Shown: piece by piece, positions 10,201 to 25,200 of the stretch | Layout of the letters: every line of letters starts with the position of its first letter | Position numbering within the stretch: the first letter of the stretch is position 1 | Assembly: GCA_037783545.1 (NCBI GenBank) | Contig: JBBELK010000369.1 | Location: forward strand, 1,116,001-1,180,000 | DNA length: 64,000 bases | DNA from: Henricia sp. BOLD:AAB3569 | Taxonomy: Eukaryota; Echinodermata; Asteroidea; Spinulosida; Echinasteridae | Direction of reading: 5' to 3' | Notes under the pieces: generated by a model | Databases searched by the model: none | What the model was told of the DNA's origin: nothing | Seen by the model: only the letters and a program-made list of their open reading frames with translations | Position numbers and translations under genes: made by a program

Positions 10201-13200
10201 AGGCCTAGCTTTGTAAAAAAAAGAAGAAAAAAAAGTGTGCGCACACACATTTATATAAATCCTCAATGATTTTCTTATAAAAATAGATCATCTCGGGCAG
10301 AAAAACTTAGACAGTTAAGACCACTTCTATCTTTGATTTGAGTTTTTCTGGTCAAACTGTTCATTAAAGTTTTGGCACATTGCAAATTCTGTATGTAGCT
10401 TTAATTTGCCCAAATGCAGTCCCAAAACGCTTGGCTGAATTTGATAATTTGAACTAAATTTTCGTGAACTGATTTCTTGTTGAATTTTACTGAAAAAGTA
10501 ACCAGAAACTTCACAACAAAAACCAACATAGTTCTGATATTGTTCATCCCTTCCACCTGAAAATTCTGTGTCCATGAATTAACTTCCTCTAAAGCAACCC
10601 CCTTTGTGTTATCCAACGCTTCCTTCAAAACCAGGATACATACGTCGCCTACTATAGTGCACTGACCTCTCAATGTTTCAGTGTCGGAAGGAAACTGATC
10701 GTGGGTTATTTATCAGTCACAGGAAGTAAACAGTCTTACCTCTGTGGCCCAGTGTCACAAAATGAATTTTGCAGAAAATGTCATAATTTTTTCCTCCAGA
10801 AAATGATTTTTATTCTAAGGCCAAACAAAATTAATGGTGCATTTATGGTAACGACCTAAAAAGAAATCCAGGTAGGTAGGTAGGAAAATAATTTTATTTT
10901 GTCTTTTTTTTTTACACTTCAGTTCATGCATTTGCGTGTTGTTTTGCAATCTTTGAAACTCACTATTAACAATATTAAACATGTTCATGTACAAGTGTAG
11001 AAAATGTTATGTTCGTTGGAAATTATTGCAAATAGTGCTCATTTAAAATTATCAACTTGGCAATAAAAAGTTTGAGGTCGGCAATTTGGCCTTAAAAATT
11101 CCAGGTAGGTCGGGTTACCGTAAACACACCATTTATTTTGTTTGGCCTAACCTTAACAATCACATAAAATACCTCCCCAACATACTATCCATTGGAATAA
11201 AACAGGAAATTTTCAATCTCCAATTTCAATCTTCAGGGAACCAGCCTAAATAGGACAGTGGCTTTGCACAATTTCTTGAAAGCATGGACACAATTTTTCA
11301 TTGTTGTCTCAAAATTTAGATGAGGTACTGAGCTGACTTACACCGCGTTTACACTCGAATCGGCAAAGGTGGATACAGATCCAGCATTTTTATTGCGACC
11401 ACAAAACTGAACATTTGCCGCGTTTACACTACACCCCAAATCGCTTCAACTCGCTTTAGAAACCGCAAAAGTCACCACTAAATGTAACTGCAGCGCATGC
11501 GTGAGCTGTTAGGTGTTGCTGCACTAGTGCCAGATTGGTCAATTAAATCTACTACACTGCGGGCACCGCCCCAAGGACACTCAAATTGCCGAATCTGTAT
11601 TCGGGTAGCGTTTACACTACAAGCGACCTTGACGGTTGCAGGGTTCAACCCCGCAATTGCGGGGTTCAACCCTACCCCAAAGGTGACTTGAAAAAGGCGA
11701 ATCAGACCCGGGTCTGATCCGCCTTTTTCAATTCTCCTTTTGCGTTTACACTTAGTGCCTACCCGGCTTCAACTCCCCTTTTTGGAAATTGCGGAGTTCG
11801 ATTCGGCAAAGGCGAATCGAGTGTAAACGGGGTGTTATACACAGGTTGGTTTTTATCATACACATCCTCAATCACACATGGAGATAACGCCGTTTGTAAC
11901 AGTTTCCTAATCCTGTAATCTATCTTTAAACACAGGTCTATGACACCAAGTATCAAACAAAATGTCGAAATACAAAACTGAGTGCTTTCCGGTTTTATGA
12001 CATTTACTTCCGACGCTTTGGAAATGACTTTGCAAAAACTAGCATGTTCTGGATATAACTGCATCTGAAACATTATATTCTATAAGTTGACTCACATTTC
12101 ACGAACTTGCCCTATACATGTACTTATGCCCTATGCCCAAATATAGGGCGAGTTCCTACAGGAATTCCTTTTGAGGTTTGACTGTTTATAGCTTTCAATC
12201 GTGATTAATCTATGTCTGGTTTTGTCATTATATATCCTAGAAATAGTCTGAATCACAGAAAACCACACAACTTGTAGCAGATTGTCAAAAATGACGAGGA
12301 AAACCTTCTCAAAGTAAACACTGAACTGGTAGCAACTATCCAATAAAATGTTTTCGCCCGAGATGATATAATTTTACCAGAAAACAATTCATGAAGATGA
12401 AATTATTTAGATCATTTGCAAACGATTTACTTAGTTGGTTCGCATCTGGGTGGTCCCAAATGGGCGCTGTGTACAAGTTGCACGATTCAGCTTTGCACAC
12501 TTTCCATAGGCAGTAATAGGCTGTGCATGTGCACTGGACTGGTCGCGCCACAGAGTGAATATATGTACGCGACCAACTAAGAACAAAGAGACACATTTAG
12601 AATAAGTCATTTTGAAACTCCTTGTTAAGAGCGGCAAAACGCACGTGGATTTTTCATGTCTTTGGAAAACGTGGTACATTTAACGTAGCTGAAATATCGT
12701 TGGATGTTTTTTTATGTCCTTTTGATTTATAATGATTTCACGAATCCTTACGCATAATTACACGCAAGCTATGGGGCCTATGCCATTTTCAAAAGTTGCG
12801 CAAGCTACGCAATTATTTCGTGAAAACGGCTGCTGGTCAAAGAATGACATTTCTGCGCATTGCCATAAGAATCCAACCGATGACATAATTTGCAGTAACC
12901 CAAAATTTTACTTCATGAGTTGACAAGAAAAACCGTGCTAAGTGTTCATAGCAATGGTAACAAACATGACATGTTTTTTTTTTGGTGTAAAATGGTTCCT
13001 TTGTAGAAGAAATTACCAACTGAAAGTGGTGTTTCTTAAAAATAAACATGTATGCCCAGCAAGATATGTAACAAAGGGACTCCTCCTACTGCCATTATAC
13101 CACAACACACTCTTCCATTTTTTTTTAACACACCAGCACCCCCTAAAACCTAAAAGGAATTCCTTTGAAATTCCTCGGATGTTTGAGACACAATGGGAAC

Positions 13201-16200
13201 AATAGAAGGGGATATCATGCTGCATATGCACATTTTTTACAAGTTTCACTTGCACATATGTACATGAAATGTCTGCAGGGATTTATTGACATTATTTTTT
13301 TATAATGCTGCTTTTTCAGAAATCCTTTTAAAAAAAATATTAAAAAAATCATCTGCACATGATAAAATGGGCTTCACCTTTTTATTCTTGGGTTCGAGTC
13401 CCGCCCGAGCATGCTATGAGGTTTAGCGTGTTCTCGGGAAACGCACTTAGTATATAGTGCATACCACGTCGTATGTGGGGTACTGTGGCCGAGTGGTTTG
13501 GGTCATTGACTCGCAATTATGGGTAAAAACTTGGGGTTGCGGGTTCGAATCCAGCTGCGGCACCTATGCCCTTGGGCAAGGCACTCAACCACACTTGCTC
13601 AATCCTTCGGAAGGGATGTAAAGCCGTTGGTCCAGTGTGTTAGGTAATGGTAACGCACTCTAAAGATCCCAGAGCATTCTTTCGTGAAGAGCAAGGGGAT
13701 ATTCCCCGGTGTCTCTAGCCATTTCTAATTCTGATTCTTCATGGGTTTCCTCACGCTTGCGAGTGACAGTGGAATGAGCACTATTGAGGAATCCTTGGTA
13801 TGAATACCAGAAAGAAATAATAATAATAATAATAATAATATCACTTAATGTCGCAAAGGGGCGACCCACCGGTAAGACTTTGCCAAACGACCATCGAAAT
13901 TTTGGCTAAAAGACATCGATTGGACACCAAATTTCTGTAACCCGAAGCTTCCAAAAATGGTTCCACACCTAATAAAAATGCTTCTAGACCTAATAAAAAT
14001 GGTTCTCGATTTTAAAAAGATGGTTTTTGACCTAAAAAAATAGTTTTTGACTTCCAAAATATTGGGGCGACGCCAAATTGTCGCCCTAACCCACCGCGTC
14101 GCCCTAATACACAAAAAGTGTCGCCCATTGGATAAAATAGAGAAATAAAATTACCTCTAACATCGCATTGTTTGGATAAACACAATAATTCCTCACTACA
14201 TTTATTTTATTTTCTGAGGATTCTGATCCCGAGGAGGTTTTGTTCGAGAGCAGTTTACGACGTGAAGTTAATGACGTGATTCAGCTCATCATGTTGGTGC
14301 TAAACTCGGCCCGTTGTAGCCTGCCGTGTGCTCGCTGGTACGTACAGCAACTTGATCTGTTGCTGACAATGGAAGCCAGAAAAAAGGTGAGAAAAGTTGC
14401 AATTATCAGGGTCATTCCTAAGATTAGGAGCCCAAAAATGTTTGGTGTCCTAGTTTGGTTTGACACTCGGTGCTTCAGAAGTGTTAAGAAAAATTAAGAA
14501 AAATTAATTACTTGCTGTTGTGTGTTTGATACCCGGTTGTGGTTCCTGTGCCCTTGAGCAAGGCATTTAACCACAATTGCTACATCCTTCGGAAGGGATG
14601 TTGACCCTGATGCTCCAATATATACGGGGTGTTTCAAAATAAAATGAAATTTCGAGTTCATGCCATTTAACATCTTGTTTTAATAGCAATAACTGTCAGT
14701 TATTTCGCCTGTTTTAATGAAATGTCTTGTGTGTTGGGCATTGCTCTGCTTAGCGGGGGCACCCACAAATTTCATTCAAGAAATGTCGTTTTGAAATATG
14801 TACATATGTGTCCCCATCCTCTTGCAACAGTGCCCCTTTAACGCACTCCTGCGTACAGTGGCCCTGTTGAAAAAGGCCTCATTTCGCGGTGGGACTAGCG
14901 ACAGAAATCGTGTCACCTCTGCTGGACCAATCAGGACGCTTGGCAGTGCATTGTAGGATGATTGCAGGCATTCAAATGTAACGCGCGCAGATTGTAAACA
15001 CCGTGCATACATGTGATACATGTACTCGGTAATGCTGGCCGTTGTCGGCGTCGGTGATTGGCTGCTATTTAAAGCATACTGGGGAATCCGTTCCATTACA
15101 TTCGTCAGCATGCATCCCTGTTATTAATTTGAAAAACTGCGGAGTAAATTAAGATCGTCGTTTGAAAGTTTGGTAGGAATGGGACAGTCATAAGGAAGTA
15201 TAGAAATCGTTTCTTTTCGGCATAACATGACCGAATTGATTAAATTACATCAAAATGACTCGGGCGTGAGTTGGCTCAAGACAACAGCCGGCTCACTCCA
15301 CAGATTTGCGTGTGTTTCCTCAGGGTATTGTTATGTCGCTTTGCAGAGTGGAAATTCCCTGATATCTCAGGATGATGTGTCCCATGCCCAATGCTTTTCG
15401 CATCAACCAGAGAATGTCCCATGCATAACACCAATTTTGCTGATTTATCACTCTGATATCTATAATCTGAAAAGAATAATGACCCTGATGAAAAATGCTT
15501 ATAACATTGCCACTTCTCAGAAGGTATTGTTTACACTGGTTTAAAATCTGTAGAGATATGGTTATTTAAAGTCGCTAAAATTTAGAAATTCTGGTCAACA
15601 GATGTTTCATGTTATATTTGTAACACCCCATGCACTTTTTTAGGCCAGCATGCCCTATCCTCTTAAATTTCATGAGGCTGGTATACACTAATAACCAGTA
15701 CACATTTGGAACAAAGTTGGCCGTGGTACCCCTCCAGTTGGCCTCAGTGACCTTTGAAATTCAGACAAAATCAAGGCTGCTGTGACTAGGTTCATATTTT
15801 CGTAATGTCGGTGCAAGGGACCCCACCCCTCCCCTCATTCTGCCAGAAACTGTGAAGTAGTGTCCTAAAACATGCTAAAGTACCTGAAAGTACTCCAAAT
15901 GATGATAAAAATCATCTTTTTTGCCAGAAAACATCCGCAGTTCCACTCCCAAGCGTACTAGTGGACCACGCACAATTTCCGCTGGATCTTCTCAAGACCG
16001 GAATCAACTCCCAAAGTCTCCCGCATTGCACCGTAGAGCTGTTGCGCATATTCCGAGACCTGTGTTCAACCGTGTGGATGCTTCATGCCCGGGATAAACT
16101 TACGTTGGCTGTCCGGAAATACCAAGCCAGCCGCGAACGTTCCCTGCGAGTTAAGGTGGGATTTTTGTCGCATTTTTAAAAAAGTACTCTTAAAAACTGA

Positions 16201-19200
16201 TGTTAAAAGTCAAAATCTAATTGAAGGCAGTCCTCACTAAGTTTGCCTATCATTTTTTTCCCATTAATTCACTCATATATAGTTTATTTAGACACAATAC
16301 CAAATAACTAGTCTTACAGTGAAAACGTGTGTGTTGCCAAGGTTACTGGGTCTACACTAAAACCAGTGAACTGTTTCCCTGCACTTTAGCAATGGACGTT
16401 TCAGATTACCAGCTAATGTTTAGACCCAGTTACCCTGGCAACTGATGTCACACTGTAGTAGTCTATATGCAAAGAGTAAATTTCACTACTTTTAATCTAT
16501 GAATTAAGTTGTTATTTGTAGGGATTATGACCCAGGGACTGCCGGGGTGAATAAATTTGATACAAATGTCCATGAGTCTGGGAAATCTGAATGCAGTGAA
16601 AAGCAACTTGGCTCCAACGGGATTCGAACTGCGGACCTTTTTTAAATCTAAACTACCAAGTTCGCATTGAAGACATTTTGCAATTTTTTGAGAGATTTGT
16701 TGAGCACTAACAAATTGTGTGGGAGGGCACAAATTTAAAGTTAAGAATTGTCGATTGTATTGCCTTACAATTGTCCTATGATCACTTTAGCAAAAATCAA
16801 AAGAAGTGTTTCACGTGTATTATCAATCCAATTTTTTCCAAATTTCTTTTCACAGCCTCACAATAATGCAGAAATCACCAAGCACGGTGAGCTTTTGGAA
16901 GACGTCTTAATGTGGGCCGACAATCTCTATCCGTTCTCTTCCTTCTTAAATCTCGAAGAGGAAGTCCAAGACATTCTACTAACGGCGATCTCCGAGCTTC
17001 CGCCCACCAAGAAAACCGTGGCCATCCTAGCTCGCCACTTCCACGAAGACGCAGCAAACCTCTCTCCTCTTTTACAAGAGAAGTTTAACAGACTCGCTGA
17101 GAAATTGAAGAGGAAAAAAGAGGTTTCGGCAAGAAAAATTGCTAAAAAGAGTGGAAAAGATAATAAAAGGATCCTGAAATATGAAACGCTCTACCGGCAT
17201 TATCGTTACCAGTGCAAGCTTCGGGAGCTCACGGTTACCAACAGACTGCAGGAAATCGGGAAATACGAGCTACAAGTCTTTGAAGAGTTAACCGAGAATG
17301 AAGAACCAAGAAATGAAAAAGACGGCAGAAAAAATGGTGCAGAATGTACGACACACGGCTCAGAAATTCCGACATCTCAAACCAAAAATCAAAATTCCTC
17401 GAAGTTGGAAACCTCTAAGTACCCTCAAGTCGGCTCCAGAGAATTTGAAAGCAGCCCTGGATATCTCAACTTTCTTGAGACATTCTTCTTGGTCGCATTC
17501 GGCAAGATCATGCAAGACAGTGCTCCGTTTTCCAGCAAACCAAAGCTGCCGTTGATCAAGGCTTACTCGTCAGACCTCAGGCTAAAAGAATTTGGCTCCG
17601 TATCGAAGAGGATGACTGGACAGGCCAAATTTCCCACAGTTGAGCTCAGCTCGTTAACCTTCGAATTTCAAATCTCGAACAAGGACAAGCAGGGTGATAT
17701 TTTGGATGAAGACCCTGAACGGATCAAAAGTGACCTCGAGGAAGAAAGTCAAAACCGTGTTGTCAAGAGTCGGAGTATGTTCCATCGTAAACATCAACCC
17801 TCTGAAGATGTTCCTCTGGTGATCTCTCTTAAAAAATCTGGAAGTAGGAGTAGTCTTAACTCTTTTGCTGAACAAGGCAAGGAGAAGACGTCCCAAACTG
17901 CATCCCAGAGGTCAAAAGGAGAACCCGCATCGTCAAAACAAGGATTCCTGACGCCGTATTCGACGATCAACCTGAATTTAAGCAAGATCTACGAAGATAA
18001 AGCTGAGCTGTTGCAGTGGTTTGGACGATGGGCCGAAAGACAGCTTGCGGTGTATGCACAGACTGCCGAGCAAAGCGTCAATGAGTCAAAGGCGGTGTTG
18101 CGAGTCCGATTGCCCCAACAACTCGTGCTTAACAGTCTGTGGTTGATTAGGCACGTGTATCACGCAGTCAAGTTTCAAACCCAAACAGAGCGCCTTGTTA
18201 CTGCTACAAGAACCTTAGACGAAGTTCATCAACCGCCCAGGCCTCGGTCTGTTGAATCGAGCACAGCGAAAAAAGTGAAAAGGCTCCGTAAAAGAAAAAA
18301 GGACAGTGTTGGAGATGCTCACCAAAGTGAGGAACTCAGAAAATCAAAAACTAAACAATCTTCAGTGATGCAGAACTTCGATACAGATTCCCAGAGTGAC
18401 ACTTCTGATCAGGAGAACAAAAAACCAGAAAAATCAAGGATCAAGAAAACAAAACAAGCAGAAAGTTTGGGGATAAACACTCAGCATCATGAACAGGATG
18501 ACGTGTCTGATGTAAAGCAGAGGAAAAAGAGGAAACTTCCAGTCGTAACACAAGTACATCGTAGCACATCCCCGAGTAACCTCTCCGTAAACAAGAAGGC
18601 CGTCAACCAGCTTCTAAAGAGAGTAGCAGATTCTCGCACTGGAAACAAAACCAAGCCCACAAAATCATTTCTCAACGGAAGCAACTCTGAAGAAGACTCC
18701 AAGAGAGGGGCAACATCAGCCAACATCGTGTCAAGTCAACGTGACGTTGATTCCAACAAGGATACATCGGAAAATCCAAGGAATGGTCTTGGAACAGAGG
18801 CTCCAGGTCTCCAGCAAAGCTCTCTAAGAGATAGTATTACGTCCAGATCAAAAGGAGGTATTCTTGTTGACAAGATATTCTACTATTCTGACAGTGACAC
18901 CAACAGCACACTGGATGTCAGCTCTTTAGATGAAGAAAATCGTCCAGAACAAGAAAACTGGCTTTTAGACGTGAACAGAAGCTTTCCGACAACACCTGAG
19001 GTAGACATTCCAGACGTGATCCAACAGCAAAGTCCTCCCGAGGAGATGCCTCAGACTTTAAATCTGAACATGAAGGATGCTGACGTCAAAAGGCTTGTCA
19101 GAGAGGAGTTCATGAGAATTATGTTGGAGGTAAGATTCTGTTAGAAGTTGTGATTCAGATTTTGATCATCTGTGGTTAAGGATTGACAATCTGGCGTCAG

Positions 19201-22200
19201 AACGTACCTAAAGACAGATTACATGATTGGAAAACTTTTAAAAACATGAACACAAGCATTACATAAAGTTTGAAGAATAATGTTGATAAACTGCCTTGTA
19301 GAAATTTCAGCCACATAGATGCAGTAATACTTCAGAAAACCTGAAAAATCCATGCATGGTTTTTGTGTTGAATGAATGGTAAAACAATTAATTGTCTGCA
19401 GACCATTTTTTTAAAAAAAGCACCTTCAGTTGGCAATTTTCATCTACAAAGATACCATTTTACACAAGAAAAAAAATCATTTGGTGTTTGTTACCATTGC
19501 TATCAACACTTTTAGACAGGTTTTTTTGCAAATGATGTATAGACCCTTTGCACGGCGGCCATGACAGGGGGTAGGTGCTTTGTGGTTCTACTGTGGAAAA
19601 ACTGACCCCTGTCATGGCTGCCGGCGCAGAAGCTCTATTGTGGCTTTAACTTTTGCTAACTGGGTTACTTTTTTCATTTCCAATTTTTGAGCATCTCCTG
19701 CACCCGTCGGGTAGGACATTCTGTATACACACATAATCAAAGAAACATATTGAATGCGCGTTTAATAATCTTCTACTGCACAGATATGCGGTTATCGCCG
19801 ATACGTGTAAGGCCATACTTCCATCAGCGCAATAAACGCTTTGTTGGATGTTCATAAATGATCAGTTTCATGATGACTTTCCAGAAATTTATCATTTAAT
19901 TTTTATCTCCTGCAGAAAAGTAAGACAAACTCTCGTGGTCAAACGGACGGGTCGCTTCCAAACAAAGCCTTATCATCTGATACCCTTGAGCTTCCAAAAA
20001 GCAGCTCCAAGGAAATTCAGTCCAACGCAGCTCAAAATGGTCCTAAAAAGCAAGCTTTGATGCGTGAACTCCGTGAGAGGCCTGACGTATCGGAGATTTC
20101 AGCTCAGGTCAACTTAAAAGGAGGAATTGACGTGGAAACACAGGCACCATCTCCGTTGCATCGTGGGGCAAACTTGCAAGCCTCTATTCCGAAAGGAATT
20201 ATTTCTTTAACAGATTCGGCTTTGCATGAGGCTGGCAGACAAGATGTGAAAACCACTGGAGCAGGGTTCACAAGGCAGATGGATCCGGCTGCAACTGGTT
20301 TAAACCGGTTAGGAGCAGAATGGTCCAGTCGTGATGTTCTGAGTTCTGATATTGATGGAGTTGGGCGGAATGGTTTCCAGCCTGACGTACACAGCACGGC
20401 ACGTAATGCGGACTCGCGCAGAATGGGCAAAGTTAGTGAAGGAAATGAAGTAAAAGAAAGGACGGTTTTGAGAGAAAATGAAGAGGAAAGCTCTTCGTTA
20501 AGCTTGCAAGACCTTGACCGTGAAGATAAATACAATCAAAATACTAATGGTCATCATGGTGTCGTGCAACAAGAACTAAATATTCCTAAAGGAAACCGCG
20601 ACCAGCAGTACGGAATGGTCGATCAGCAAACGTCAAATTTCCCTTTGTTACACTCTCAATCAGCTCTCGGATTCGCCATGCAGGTCCCCGTTCTGCTTAC
20701 AGTACCCCCGGAAAAACTATCCCAGGGTGCATTTGGAGCCCCCAGACCTGCCTACCCACCCCCACCCCAGCGGAAAGTGGCGTCGCATCCCGTCGAGCCC
20801 CCATTGGTTAGTCGGCAAGCGACAATCGATCCCGCCGCTTTCAGGACTCAGCAGAACACAAACAGACAACCACCTCCGAGTAACTTTGATCCTAACGAAA
20901 GATTTAAAGGTGCTTTCCCAAGAAATACTCAAGCCGCTTCACATCCGAGTCGAGTGAATTTTCCGCCGGTAGCCAGCGACCACTCTATCAGCCATCTTAT
21001 ATCTTTACTCCACCCTGGCGTCCAACAACCGCGGCCCTACGCCAACCATGACAATTTTCCGCCAATCCCGTTACTTCATTTAGAGCCGAGACACCCAACA
21101 CCCATCATACCCCCACCGAGGTCCCACTTCATACTCCCTTCAAACCCTACAGTTCCTCAAACCAACCCCGGCCACCCCTTGCCCCTTCTCAAGCTCCGTG
21201 ATGACTCCAAACCGCCTCAGCTTGTACCCCTGGATGAACTGGATGCCTTTGAGAGGAACCAGAGGCGCAAAGAGCTTGGGAAACACCCAGCTGTTAGGGC
21301 TAGGGAGCATCTGGAGCGGATGGAAGGAAAAGGCGATGACCATAGTCCTGAAATGCCAGCTTCGATTCCGCTTCTAAATGCTGAGCTTCGGAATGATCTG
21401 TCTAATCCAACAAGGTAAGAATTAAATGTACATTTTTCGACTGTAGTTACAATACAGAGACCACCACGAGTTTGACAAGAAAGGCTATTATCACTGTGTA
21501 TCATGGCAAAAAGGTTGATATAATGCACATGGCCAGATGCGTGATACGCATGTAGTATGTTCTCGAGAGGAAAAAGGGCAGGGATTTTTTTTTTTGTCCT
21601 CTTTCCAAACACTGTCAACTGTGTTTAAAAAAATCATGCATTTCAATGACAAAACCCCAAATTTCACTTTTAAAAAAATAGACAAAAAAGACGTCAACAG
21701 CATGAGGGAAAAGGACCAACTACGGACAACCTTCGCCCAAAGTCATCAGATCCATCTAAAGTAGCACTCCAAAGTAATCGGCCACAGAGTACATCTCTCG
21801 GTAAAGACGAAAAGATGGAACAAAAACGTGAAGAGGCAAATGATGAATCAATGAACTTGGAGCAAGGGAGTTCAGTCAAGGAATTAGCCCCAAGAAGTGG
21901 AGATGTTAAGACCAATGTCTTAAAGGATTCGTCAAAGGTAATTCGATTTTTTTGGGTTGGGGTGCCATGGCCAAGCGGTCTAGTGGCTTTTACTTAAGAC
22001 CGTGGTTAAGTCTAAGGTTGTGGGTTCGTGTCTGACTTGTACATGGTGTGAGCTCTTGGGCAAGACACTTTGCAATGAGTTGCCTCTCGCCACCCAGGAG
22101 TAAATGGGTACCTGCGAGGGTATTGAATCTGATGTGCGTGATAAGCCCATGAGCACTTAAGCTTTAAGATTTTCTTGGAAAACACTTTAAACATTTTCAG

Positions 22201-25200
22201 CTAGTCTCATGTTTTATACACAAGGTCTGAAGCCATGGTCAAGTGCTCAATTCATTTAAAAAATTTCTCAATTTTTCAGGATTCTGTGAAAGTGGGAGGT
22301 ACTTTTGAGAAACACGATGACAGCTCTAATTCTGAGGACTCCGAAAATTCTGACGAAAATTCTTGCAAAAAGAGAAACGAAGACCTAGGAAAGGGCTTCG
22401 CTATAAAACCAGGCAAGAACTGCTTTGCAATTGATCCTAAAGTGAAAACGTCACCCTTTGTGTGTTGCCAAGGTTACTGGGTCTACACTAAAACCAGTGA
22501 ACTGTTTCCCTGCGCTTTAGCAATAGACATTTCAGATTAACAGTGAATGTTTAGACCCAGTTACCATTACATTTCGTAGTCTATTTGAGTGGAAATGGGC
22601 ATAAAAATCTGTCAACTAGTCGAACTTTTCTTGAAAAGAGAACTTTCAACGTGACAGATTACATGATTGGAAAACTTTTAAAAACAGGAACAACAGCATA
22701 ACATTAAACTAAAGAATAATGTTGATAAACTGCCTTGTAGAAATTTGCTGGACATACAGTTGAAGTCAGAAGTATAAATGCAACTGTATGCAACCGAGTG
22801 TTAAAACTGGTGTGCTTACACCATTTTTGTAAGTGTCTTTTACTAAAGTCTTGATTTTGTGGAATTCCTCACGTGCATGCAGTACTTAAAACATAGCTTG
22901 CACACCTTGCAATGGTTCGGGTAGTCCTGTTTACTATCTTGGGTGATGATGGTAGTGGTGTACATGTATTTATACTTCTGACTTCAACTGTACATGAATA
23001 CGTGAAAAATCCATGCATGGATTTTGTGTTAAATGAATGGTAAACAAAATTTCTGCAGAATTGTTTTTAAACAAGCACCTTTAATTGGCAATTTCTCCCA
23101 TTTTACACAAGAAAAAAAAACAATGTGGTGTTTGTTACAATTGCTATCAATATTTTTTGTCCGATTTTTCGTGTCAACTCGTGAAGTAAAATTTTGGGTC
23201 ACTGCAAATGATGTATCAGGCTTTAAATTTGAAAATCCTTTCCATGTTGTTCTCGTAGGTTCGTTTGATGCTTTACTCCAAGACCGCGATGCCAGGCCAG
23301 CCATCCCAACCGCAGCCCAAGTCCACTACGACACGGTCCAACAACTACAAACTAAACCCAAGCCTCGTGATCACCACTCGGATGTCAAAGAAACCAAGAA
23401 TGTCAGCACTACTATGGGCAAAGATGATTTTCCACGTCGTAAGTTTTAGACGTTGCTTGGGGCAAGTTTGATTAACAACTATAATTAACTATAGTTTGAC
23501 TATTTGCATCCGAATGCTTAGTCTAGTCAACGATAATTAGTCGTGTCTGCATGGTTAACCATTTTGGCACCAGCCCACAGGGCATGGTTGCGCTCATCCT
23601 CTTGCAACAGTGCCCCTTTAACGCACTCCCTAACTCCTGCGTACAGTGGCCCTGTTGAAAAAGGCCCCATTTGGCGGTGGGACTAGCGACAGGAATCTTG
23701 TTGCCTCTGCTGGACCAATCAGGACGCTTGCAGTGCATTGTGCAGCACGATTGCAGGCATTCAAATGTAACGCGCGCAGATTGTAAACACCGTGCATGCA
23801 TGTGATACATGTACTCGGTAATGCTGGCCGTTGTCCGCGTCGGCGATTGGCTGCTATTTAAAGCATATTGGGGAATCCGTTCCATTACATTCGTCAGTAT
23901 GCATCCCTGTTATTAATTTGAAAAACTGCGGAGTAAATAAGGTTCGTCGTTTGAAAGTTTGGTAGGAATGGGACAGTCATAAGGAACGGAACCCAATACA
24001 ATTTCTGGAAAGTATAGAAATTGTTTCTTTTCGGCATAACATGACTGAATTGATTAAATTACATCAAAATGACTCGGGCGTGAGTTGGCTCAAGACAACA
24101 GCCGGCTCGCTCCACAGATTTGCGTGTATTTCCTCAGGGTATTGTCACGTCGCTTTGCAGAGTAGAAATTCCCCGAGATCCCATCAGGCATGGAGTTGAT
24201 GCAGCGTTTTGTGCGGAACCAATTCACTAACCAAAGGCATTTTTGTACTTCACATCTGCCCTATGCACCACATGGCAACAACAATTTAGTCTGGTCATCT
24301 GGATACTAAGCGTGCATGTGAAGTGCGTCGGTACATCAGAAGTTAGTTATTTGAAATGCTTTGACAAAAAATTTCCTTTTTAATTTCATTTTTAGATGCA
24401 CCTACAGTTTCTGAGGCTGTTGCACAATACACAACAGCAGCCACGGGCATAGCCCCTTCAGGCCAAATTGTGGCCCCTGATATTTTCTTCAATCTACGCT
24501 TTGGGTCTTCTACATCCGACCAGAAACCAGGCTTACAGGACAAGGGAATTAGCAAAGTATGCTTGCTTAATTTGTTTTTAACTCTTTGAGTTTGCTTAAA
24601 TTAAATTGTCATTTTAAACCTTGCTCTCTGAGGGACGTTTAAAGCCCCAATACATCATTTGCAGCTGTTTTCAGTTACCCAAGATTTTACTTCACAAGTT
24701 GACAAAAAAACCTGACAAAAAAGTGTTTATAGCAGTGGTAACAAACACCATGTGATTTTTTTTTCCCGTGTAAAATGGTACCTTTGTGGAAGAAATTGCC
24801 AACTAAAGATGCTTTAAAAAATTTTAAAAAAAATTTTATCATTCATTTAACACAAAAATCATGCATGGATTTTTAAGGTTTTCTAAAGCCCGCTGCACAC
24901 CTTTGTGATTTATCGGATCATCGGACCACATACCGGAAAGGTGTGCGCTGAAACAATTAGGGCCGGTCTGACCGTACGCTATAGACTGGAGCAAATCAAA
25001 CTTGTTGGATTTTTCCGGATCCGATGGTCTGGTGTCTGATGGGCCGGTAAATCGCAAAGGTGTGCGTCGGGCTTAAAGTATTACTGTATCTATGTGGCTG
25101 AAATTTCTACAAGGTAGTTTATCAACATTATTCTTGAGTTATGTAATGATGCTGTTCCTGGAATTCGTAAGAAAATAGCTGTCACACACTGACACGTTAA

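Larger units (their letters stand above)
9812..14218 (+). other. Long CPLANE1 intron (4.4 kb)
   Basis: Apart from the listed repeats it contains degenerate R5-like sequence (about 12880-13260: TAGCAATGGTAACAAACATG) and no exon with matching phase and splice sites. Open frames here are short and unrelated to known domains. Confidence 0.6.

Noticed and set aside
13476-13570. Functional tRNA-Leu/Ser gene from intact A and B boxes
   Set aside because: It is followed by the constant SINE body and tail seen in several copies.
14776-15111. Minus-strand open frame of 111 codons as a gene
   Set aside because: It lies in repeat R2; the second copy (23523-23885) has a similar but frame-disturbed peptide and no conserved domain.
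24339-24555. Minus-strand frame opposite exon o
   Set aside because: It is a shadow of the well-supported CPLANE1 exon on the plus strand.
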